DNA of 10,074 nucleotides from Burkholderiales bacterium (GTDB lineage: Bacteria; Pseudomonadota; Gammaproteobacteria; Burkholderiales; SG8-39), in assembly GCA_016649475.1 (NCBI GenBank), contig JAENXP010000040.1, forward strand, positions 1 through 10,074. The letters run 5' to 3'. This document shows positions 1 through 4,998 of the stretch, piece after piece. The notes below the pieces were generated by a model. That model was not told the DNA's origin. It ran no database searches and saw only the letters and a list, made by a program, of their open reading frames with translations. The first letter of the stretch is position 1. Every line of letters begins with the position of its first letter. Made by a program: the position numbers and the translations under genes.

Positions 1-1
1 C

Positions 2-322
2 AGTTACTACGGCCCGTTCGACGCGCACCATATTTTTGACGAGATTCCGAAAGGCTCGCTGGAGACCCAGGCGCTCAAGATAGACTGGACCTTCTGGTGC
101 TTCCAGTGCGGGGGCATGGCGTCGGCGCGCACCTGCCCGCACGACGAGAAGGACCGGCTGAACGTCTCGGGCACCAAGCTGAGAAAGTGGTTGTCCGAAG
201 GCAGCGAGGTGCCGGCCGAATTCAGCCGCGCGGAAGTGCTCGCTATCCTGAGGGAGTACTATGCCGGACTGGAAGCGCACGAGAAAGTCGAAGTGAAGCT
301 CGCCGGGCATTCCGCGCGCTAG
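2..322 (+). CDS. sat: ATP sulfurylase (sulfate adenylyltransferase), C-terminal fragment
   Basis: Partial gene cut by the left edge; the last 106 residues and the TAG stop are visible. The fragment reads [16 protein letters not shown] near its start, then TFWCFQCGG and [17 protein letters not shown], which I recognise as the C-terminal catalytic part of the dissimilatory, archaeal/bacterial-type homomeric Sat. Cys33, Cys36, Cys45 and His47 of the fragment are spaced as C-x2-C-x8-C-x-H, compatible with the zinc site known in this Sat type; SGT-x-x-R (56-61) is a conserved family segment. In sulfur oxidisers Sat runs in the ATP-forming direction, making sulfate and ATP from APS and pyrophosphate in the cytoplasm. 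It lies 53 bp upstream of aprB on the same strand, so sat-aprB-aprA is very likely one operon. No APS-kinase extension follows the C-terminus. The active-site motifs of the N-terminal and central parts are outside the window. Confidence 0.95.
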   Translation, partial: SYYGPFDAHHIFDEIPKGSLETQALKIDWTFWCFQCGGMASARTCPHDEKDRLNVSGTKLRKWLSEGSEVPAEFSRAEVLAILREYYAGLEAHEKVEVKLAGHSAR

Positions 323-375
323 CTGAAAGGTGTTCTTGTTTAACTGAACTTGTTTTTTTCTAGGAGGTAGTAACG
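323..375 (+). promoter_or_regulatory. sat-aprB intergenic leader with T-tract and strong Shine-Dalgarno
   Basis: The 53-bp gap holds a run of seven T (about 351-357) immediately followed by an almost ideal Shine-Dalgarno, AGGAGGT (362-368), seven bases before the aprB ATG. I see no strong stem in front of the T-run (only a 4-bp GTTC/GAAC pair), so it is not a convincing terminator. The strong ribosome-binding site suggests that aprB is translated at a high level independently of sat, in keeping with the abundance of AprBA in sulfur oxidisers (inference). Confidence 0.5.
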
Positions 376-840
376 ATGCCGACATTCGTCCGTACCGAAA
401 AATGCGACGGCTGCAAGGGGCAGGACAAGACCGCGTGCATGTACATTTGCCCGCATGACCTGATGCATCTGGACAAGGACGGTTCCGTAACAGGCCATGC
501 GATGAAGGCCTACAACGTCGAACCGGAGCAGTGCTGGGAGTGCTATTCCTGCGTCAAGATCTGTCCGCAGAACGCGATCGAGTGCCGCCATTACGCCGAC
601 ATCGTGCCGCTGGGCGCCTCGGTGCAGCCCTTGCGCGGTACCGATTCCATCATGTGGACCATCAAGTTCAGGAACGGCACCGTGAAGCGCTTCAAGTTTC
701 CGATCCGCACCACGCCGGAAGGCTCGGCCGATCCCTACGGCGGCAAGCCGAAGGCGAACATGGCCGATATCGCCAACGACGAAGTGCTGTTCACCAAGCA
801 ATTGCATGCGGGCGACCGCAGCCAGTTCGTGAAGTCATAG
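376..840 (+). CDS. aprB: Adenylylsulfate (APS) reductase beta subunit, 2x[4Fe-4S] ferredoxin-like
   Basis: 154 residues, the usual size for AprB. The N-terminal ferredoxin domain carries two cysteine sets: Cys10, Cys13, Cys21, Cys25 (C-x2-C-x7-C-x3-CP) and Cys53, Cys56, Cys59, Cys63 (C-x2-C-x2-C-x3-CP). These are expected to bind two [4Fe-4S] clusters that carry electrons between the FAD of AprA and an electron acceptor. The C-terminal tail (about 100-154, rich in charged residues, Pro and Gly) matches the extension that wraps around AprA in known AprBA structures. The start is fixed by AGGAGGT seven bases upstream. The gene sits between sat and aprA, so here the enzyme most likely works oxidatively: sulfite + AMP to APS + 2 electrons. 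There is no signal peptide; the protein is cytoplasmic. All eight cluster ligands are intact. Confidence 0.97.
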   Translation: MPTFVRTEKCDGCKGQDKTACMYICPHDLMHLDKDGSVTGHAMKAYNVEPEQCWECYSCVKICPQNAIECRHYADIVPLGASVQPLRGTDSIMWTIKFRNGTVKRFKFPIRTTPEGSADPYGGKPKANMADIANDEVLFTKQLHAGDRSQFVKS

Positions 841-954
841 GAAGCCGACCGCGGGGTGCGTCTGCATTGACCGCCCGCACTCCAGACTGCAACTTTATTA
901 ACGGCAGAGGGCTACAGGGTTTAGCCCAAGCCGCATTGAGAAAGGAAATCTGCA
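841..954 (+). promoter_or_regulatory. aprB-aprA intergenic region with two hairpins and the aprA ribosome-binding site
   Basis: This 114-bp spacer is long for two subunits made in fixed ratio. It can form an 8-bp stem with one G-T pair (853-860 GGGGTGCG with 876-883 CGCACTCC, 15-nt loop) and a 6-bp stem (909-914 GGGCTA with 922-927 TAGCCC, 7-nt loop). Neither is followed by a T-run, so they look like mRNA structures rather than terminators. A good Shine-Dalgarno, AAGGA (942-946), lies eight bases before the aprA ATG. A role in mRNA processing or subunit balance is only inference. Confidence 0.4.
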
Positions 955-2865
955 ATGGCTGAATACGTGTTTGGCAATCCGGAAATCGTCGAAGAAGAAG
1001 TCGACATGCTCATCATTGGCGGCGGCATGGCCGCCTGCGGCACCGCATTCGAAGTCCCGCGCTGGATCGAAGGCACCGACCTCAAGGTGAAGCTGGTGGA
1101 CAAGGCCGCGCTGTCGCGCTCCGGCGCCGTGGCGCAGGGCCTGTCGGCGATCAACACCTACCTCGGCGAAAACGACCCCGCCGACTACGTGCGCTACGTG
1201 CGCAACGACCTGATGGGCATCGTGCGCGAAGACCTGATTTACGATGTCGGCCGCCATGTCGACGACTCGGTGCACAATTTCGAGGACTGGGGACTGCCGA
1301 TCTGGAAATCGCAGGGCGACGAGGAAAAATCGCTGCGCAACGGCGGCAAGCCGGTGCGTTCGGGCAAATGGCAGATCATGATCAACGGCGAGTCCTACAA
1401 GTGGATCGTGGCCGAGGCGGCCAAGAAGGCGCTCGGCATGGACAACATCCAGGAGCGCGTGTTCGTCGTGCGCCTGATCAACGACAAGAACGACCCCACC
1501 CGCATCGCAGGTGCGGCGGGCTTTTCGGTGCGCGAGCACAAGCTCTACATCTACAAGTTCAAGGCCTGCATGCTTGCCGCCGGCGGCGCGGTGAACGTGT
1601 TCCGCCCGCGCTCGGTGGGCGAGGGCGGCGGGCGCGCCTGGTTCCCGGTGTGGAACGCGGGCTCGACCTACTCGATGGCGGCCGAAGCCGGCGCCGAAAT
1701 GACCATGATGGAAAACCGCTTCGTGCCGGCGCGCTTCAAGGACGGCTACGGCCCGGTGGGCGCATGGTTCCTGCTGTTCAAGGCCAAGGTCCAGAACGGC
1801 ATGGGCGAGGACTACAACGCGCTGCGCGGCGACGTCATCAAGGACGAAAAGCGCTTTGGCAAGTACGGCCTGGGCGTGCCGGGTACCTGCCTGCGGAACC
1901 ACATCATGCTGGAAGAGATGATCAACGGCCGCGGCCCGATTTTCATGGATACGCCGACAGCGCTGGCGAAGCTGGGCGAGAAGATGACGCCCAAGGAGTT
2001 GAAGCACCTCGAAGCCGAGGCCTGGGAAGACTTCCTCGACATGACCATCAGCCAGTGCGGCATCTGGGCCGGCGAGAACATCGAGCCGGAAAAAACCATG
2101 TCGGAGATCATGCCGACCGAGCCGTACCTGCTGGGTTCGCACTCGGGCTGCGCCGGCCTGTGGGTGTCGGGCCCGACCGATCTGCCGGGCGTGCCCAAGG
2201 AATGGTCCTGGGGCTATCGCAGCATGACCACGGTCAAAGGGCTGTTCTCGGCCGGCGACGGCGTCGGTGCTTCGGGCCACAAGTTCTCCTCGGGTTCGCA
2301 CGCCGAAGGGCGCATCGCCGGCAAGGCGATGGTCAAGTACTGCCTGGACAACAAGGACTGGAAGCCCGAACTCGAGCGCACCACGCAGGAACTCGTCGAT
2401 GAGATCTACAAGCCCGTGCGCACCTTCCTCGAGCACAAGGACTACACCACGGCGATCGACATCAATCCGCACTACATCACGCCCAAGATGCTGCAGTTCC
2501 GGCTGCAGAAAATCATGGACGAGTATGTCGCCGGGGTGGGGACCTACTACCGCACCAACAAGAAGATGCTGGAGGTGGCGGAATTCAAGCTCGAGATGCT
2601 CAAGGAAGACTCGCTCAAGATGCGCGCCAAGGACCTGCACGAACTGCTGCGCGCCTGGGAGAACTACCACCGGATCATGTCCGCCGAGGCGCACATGAAA
2701 CACATCCAGTTCCGCGAGGAAACCCGCTATCCTGGCTTCTACTACCACATGGACTACAACTACATAGATGATGAGAACTGGAAGTGCTTCTCCAACTCCA
2801 CCTATGACAAGAAAACGAAGAAGTGGACGCTGAAGAAGGTGCCGTACGTGCAGGTAATCAAGTAG
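955..2865 (+). CDS. aprA: Adenylylsulfate (APS) reductase alpha subunit, FAD-dependent
   Basis: 636 residues, in the normal range for AprA, a member of the fumarate reductase / succinate dehydrogenase flavoprotein family. The N-terminal dinucleotide-binding segment is visible as LIIGGGMAACGTA (about 19-31), followed by the FAD-contacting SRSGAVAQGLSAIN region (about 53-66). FVPARFKDGYGPVG contains Arg260 and LLGSHSGCAGLW contains His396; these probably correspond to the substrate-binding Arg and His described in the Archaeoglobus AprA structure (known as R265 and H398 there; equivalence judged by motif, not by alignment). The segment FSAGDGVGASGHKFSSGSHAEG is the conserved FAD-closing region. 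The protein oxidises sulfite bound at FAD N5 with AMP to APS and passes electrons to AprB. The start is set by AAGGA eight bases upstream. The operon ends here with a terminator; no aprM-like membrane gene follows, so the electron acceptor partner must be encoded elsewhere. Confidence 0.97.
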   Translation: MAEYVFGNPEIVEEEVDMLIIGGGMAACGTAFEVPRWIEGTDLKVKLVDKAALSRSGAVAQGLSAINTYLGENDPADYVRYVRNDLMGIVREDLIYDVGRHVDDSVHNFEDWGLPIWKSQGDEEKSLRNGGKPVRSGKWQIMINGESYKWIVAEAAKKALGMDNIQERVFVVRLINDKNDPTRIAGAAGFSVREHKLYIYKFKACMLAAGGAVNVFRPRSVGEGGGRAWFPVWNAGSTYSMAAEAGAEMTMMENRFVPARFKDGYGPVGAWFLLFKAKVQNGMGEDYNALRGDVIKDEKRFGKYGLGVPGTCLRNHIMLEEMINGRGPIFMDTPTALAKLGEKMTPKELKHLEAEAWEDFLDMTISQCGIWAGENIEPEKTMSEIMPTEPYLLGSHSGCAGLWVSGPTDLPGVPKEWSWGYRSMTTVKGLFSAGDGVGASGHKFSSGSHAEGRIAGKAMVKYCLDNKDWKPELERTTQELVDEIYKPVRTFLEHKDYTTAIDINPHYITPKMLQFRLQKIMDEYVAGVGTYYRTNKKMLEVAEFKLEMLKEDSLKMRAKDLHELLRAWENYHRIMSAEAHMKHIQFREETRYPGFYYHMDYNYIDDENWKCFSNSTYDKKTKKWTLKKVPYVQVIK

Positions 2866-2896
2866 GCTCTGCGCCGATCCGGCGCCAGTCCAGTCG

Positions 2897-2934
2897 GGGG
2901 TCTGGGTATAATCTACCCAGACCCCTCTTGTTTT
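2897..2934 (+). terminator. Rho-independent terminator of the sat-aprBA operon
   Basis: A perfect 12-bp stem, GGGGTCTGGGTA (2897-2908) with TACCCAGACCCC (2914-2925), closes a 5-nt loop (TAATC) and is followed by a T-rich tail, TCTTGTTTT (2926-2934). It starts 32 bp after the aprA stop codon. The structure is GC-rich at its base and fits an intrinsic terminator well. Across the left arm and loop the bases 2907-2912 read TATAAT, a perfect -10 hexamer, but I see no -35 at the right distance. Confidence 0.85.
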
Positions 2935-2943
2935 AGGGACCGT

Positions 2944-2964
2944 CCGGGCAAAAATCCCGCCCGG
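2944..2964 (+). other. Second, weaker hairpin downstream of the aprA terminator
   Basis: CCGGGC (2944-2949) can pair with GCCCGG (2959-2964) across a 9-nt loop, and a short T-run (2969-2972) follows after a few bases. It could back up the preceding terminator or lie in the 5' leader of the next gene. The stem is only 6 bp, so confidence is low. Confidence 0.35.
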
Positions 2965-3039
2965 GCTGTTTTGAGGCTCGTCGCGATGGGCTGCAATCCG
3001 AGCGCATTGCACGGGCCGTACTGCTACAGGACATAAACT

Positions 3040-4002
3040 ATGAGTATCGACATACGGCTGCCGCCGCCCGAACCCGGGCCGGGCGAAGCACTGATCAAGG
3101 AATACAGCGATCCCAGCCCGATGACACCGGTGCAGCCGGTGCAGCTCGGGCCGGACGACACATTCCAGTTCCGCTGCCACAAGGGCATCGCCTGCTTCAA
3201 CAAATGCTGTCAGAACATCGACATCATGCTCGCGCCCTATGACATTCTGCGGCTGAAAAATCGCCTCGGGATTTCATCACGCGATTTTCTCGACAACTTT
3301 ACCCGCGATTTTGCGATGGACGGCCACGGCATGCCGGGGTTGAAGCTCGCTACCAGGGACGAATCGCCGGCCTGCGTGTTCCTCAGGCCAGAAGGTTGCG
3401 GCGTGTACGAGGACCGGCCTTCTGCCTGCCGCTACTATGCGCTCGGGTTGCTGTCGATGCGCAAGAAGGACTCGCCCACCGACGAGGATTCGTATTTCGT
3501 GGTCAAGGAAGACCATTGCCTCGGTCATCAGGAGGCGAAGACGCAGACCGTGGGCGAATACCGCAAGGAGCAGGGGCTGGAGGATTACGACGCGATCAAT
3601 CGCGAGTGGCGCCAGATCGTGCTGAAGAAGCGCTCCAGCGGCCCGACCGTAGGAAAGCCCTCCGAGCGCAGCATGGAGCTGTTCTTCCATGCGAGTTACG
3701 ACCTCGACGGCTTTCGCGATTTCATTTCCACGCCGGGCTTTACCGAGCTGTTCGAACTCGATCCGGCGGAAAAACAGGCGCTGCTGGCGAACGACGAGTC
3801 GTTGCTGCGCTTCGCCTTCCGCTTCTTGAAGCAGGCGCTGTACGGGGAGATGAGCATCCCGGTGCGGGCGGATGCGGCGGAAATGCGGCGCGAGCGGTAT
3901 CGCCGGAGAGTGGAGCAGATGGAGCGCGACGCGGTCGAACGCAAGTCGATGGATCAGGACGCGCAGTACGAAAGCCTGAAGCACGAGAGCCAGGATGACT
4001 GA
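3040..4002 (+). CDS. YkgJ-type cysteine-cluster protein (putative zinc/iron-chelating domain)
   Basis: 320 residues. The central domain has the YkgJ cysteine pattern: Cys46, Cys52, Cys56, Cys57 (C-x5-C-x3-CC), then Cys112, Cys120, Cys130 (CVFLRPEGC and RPSACRYY) and Cys160. This family is predicted to bind a metal or Fe-S cluster; its biochemical role is not established. The N-terminus is Pro-rich (PPPEPGPGE). Residues about 210-270 form a second, helical segment, and the C-terminal 45 residues are very rich in Arg, Glu and Asp, probably an extended charged helix. There is no signal peptide. The ATG is preceded by AGGA (3028-3031) at eight bases. It lies 174 bp after aprA beyond a terminator, and its stop codon touches the start region of the CbbQ-like gene, so it belongs with the ATPase/VWA genes rather than with aprBA. 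A cofactor-related role in maturing the client of that pair is inference. Confidence 0.85.
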   Translation: MSIDIRLPPPEPGPGEALIKEYSDPSPMTPVQPVQLGPDDTFQFRCHKGIACFNKCCQNIDIMLAPYDILRLKNRLGISSRDFLDNFTRDFAMDGHGMPGLKLATRDESPACVFLRPEGCGVYEDRPSACRYYALGLLSMRKKDSPTDEDSYFVVKEDHCLGHQEAKTQTVGEYRKEQGLEDYDAINREWRQIVLKKRSSGPTVGKPSERSMELFFHASYDLDGFRDFISTPGFTELFELDPAEKQALLANDESLLRFAFRFLKQALYGEMSIPVRADAAEMRRERYRRRVEQMERDAVERKSMDQDAQYESLKHESQDD

Positions 4003-4027
4003 TGAGCGACGAATGAGCGGCGAATGA
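4002..4027 (+). other. Tandem 11-bp duplication forming a chain of overlapping stop/start codons
   Basis: The junction between the YkgJ gene and the ATPase gene contains ATGAGCGACGA (4002-4012), ATGAGCGGCGA (4013-4023) and then ATGAACGA at 4024. Because 11 is not a multiple of three, each ATG opens a different frame. The upstream stop TGA (4000-4002) shares its last base with the first ATG. That opens a 4-codon frame (Met-Ser-Asp-Glu, 4002-4016), whose TGA overlaps the second ATG. The second frame (Met-Ser-Gly-Glu, 4013-4027) ends on a TGA that overlaps the ATPase ATG at 4024. Translational coupling by stepwise re-initiation is possible; it may also simply be a duplicated start site. Confidence 0.6.
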
Positions 4028-4848
4028 ACGATTTGCACGACACCCGGCGGCTGGACGCCGATCTCGACCGCATCGAAACCGAGCCTTACTACGAGCCGGT
4101 GAGCGGGGAGGTGGCGCTGTTCGAGGCCGCCTTCGCAGCCCGAGTGCCGGTGCTGCTGAAAGGGCCCACGGGCTGCGGCAAGACACGCTTCGTCGAACAC
4201 ATGGCCTGGCGCCTGGCGCGGCCGCTGGTGACGGTGTCCTGCCATGACGATCTGACCGCCTCCGATCTTGTCGGGCGCTACCTCATCGTCGACAACCAGA
4301 CCGTGTGGGTGGACGGGCCGCTCGCGCGCGCGGTGCGCTCGGGCAGCATCTGCTATCTGGACGAAATCGTGGAAGCGCGCAAGGACACCACTGTGGTGAT
4401 ACACCCGCTCGCCGACAGCCGCCGCATCCTGCCGATGGAAAAGCGCGGCGAGCTGCTGCGCGCGCCGGCGGAATTCATGCTGATCCTGTCCTACAACCCG
4501 GGCTACCAGAGTGTGCTGAAGGAACTCAAGCATTCGACGCGCCAGCGCTTCGTCGCCATCGAGTTCGATTACCCGCGCCCCGATCTCGAGGCCAGGATAG
4601 TGCTTACCGAGACCGGCATCGATGCGCCCACCGCCGAGCGTTTGGTGAAATTCGCCGCGATGACGCGCAATCTGAAGGGCAGCGGTCTGGACGAGGGTGC
4701 GAGCACGCGTCTGCTGGTGCACGCGGCGCAGCTGATGCAGCGCGGCGTGGCGGCGCGCCCGGCGTGCACGGCGGCCATCTCGCTCGCTTTGAGCGACGAC
4801 CCGGAAATGCTCGCTGCGATCGACGAGCTTGCTTCGGCAGTTTTTTAG
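4024..4848 (+). CDS. CbbQ/NirQ/NorQ-type MoxR-family AAA+ ATPase
   Basis: 274 residues, the normal size for CbbQ/NorQ. Walker A is GPTGCGKT (47-54), Walker B is YLDE (111-114) within SICYLDEIVEARKD, sensor 1 lies in LILSYNPGYQS (about 153-163) and Arg-finger candidates lie in KHSTRQRF (about 169-176). The N-terminal PYYEPVSGE (21-29) is typical of the CbbQ/NorQ group. Such ATPases form hexamers that work with a VWA-domain partner to remodel a metalloenzyme or Rubisco; the partner here is the CbbO/NorD-like gene downstream. The ATG at 4024 is the only one of three closely spaced ATGs that opens the long frame; the local Shine-Dalgarno is weak, so coupling with the upstream gene is likely. All catalytic motifs look intact. 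I leave the symbol blank because CbbQ, NorQ and unassigned paralogues cannot be told apart from sequence alone. Confidence 0.93.
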   Translation: MNDLHDTRRLDADLDRIETEPYYEPVSGEVALFEAAFAARVPVLLKGPTGCGKTRFVEHMAWRLARPLVTVSCHDDLTASDLVGRYLIVDNQTVWVDGPLARAVRSGSICYLDEIVEARKDTTVVIHPLADSRRILPMEKRGELLRAPAEFMLILSYNPGYQSVLKELKHSTRQRFVAIEFDYPRPDLEARIVLTETGIDAPTAERLVKFAAMTRNLKGSGLDEGASTRLLVHAAQLMQRGVAARPACTAAISLALSDDPEMLAAIDELASAVF

Positions 4849-4885
4849 ATACGACGTATTGAAGTATTGAATATTGTTGCCGGCG

Positions 4886-4965
4886 ACGAGCAGACCTGCG
4901 CGCTGCGCGCGCCAACCGCATTTTCTGTACGGATGAAAAGCACATCCGTACAGAAAACACGGTTA
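4886..4965. repeat. 80-bp palindromic repeat, copy 1 (between the ATPase and VWA genes)
   Basis: This block matches 7149-7228 at 73 of 80 positions without gaps. It begins ACGAGCAGACCTGCGCGCTG, includes a GCGCGC-T-GCGCGC palindrome (4898-4910), and ends with a long inverted repeat: 21-bp arms 4914-4934 and 4944-4964 around a 9-nt spacer, with two mismatched pairs in this copy. Weaker similarity to copy 2 seems to continue about 20 bp to the left (from about 4865, roughly 70 per cent by eye). It fills most of the 150-bp gap between two genes that normally lie close together, so it probably arrived by insertion. It contains no gene. It may be a member of a MITE/REP-like family; no clear target duplication is visible. 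Confidence 0.85.
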
Positions 4966-4998
4966 CGGTCGACACCGGACACAGCGTAGGCGCTGACT

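Noticed and set aside
351..358. Terminator between sat and aprB based on the T-run
   Set aside because: No stable stem precedes the T-run, and it runs directly into the strong aprB ribosome-binding site.
97..363. Alternative + strand frame over the 3' end of sat
   Set aside because: Overlaps the recognised Sat C-terminus out of frame, with an Arg/Gly-rich translation and no motif.
3007..3035. TTGCAC at 3007 as the -35 of a promoter for the YkgJ gene
   Set aside because: At 17 bp spacing the -10 would be GACATA, a poor match, and it would leave almost no room for the ribosome-binding site.
898..3180. A 760-codon open frame on the minus strand across aprA, and similar long minus-strand frames at 3277-4722, 5800-7260 and 7933-9297
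   Set aside because: They lie opposite well-recognised + strand genes. Their translations are rich in Arg, His, Ala and Val without family motifs, as expected for the antisense of GC-rich codons.
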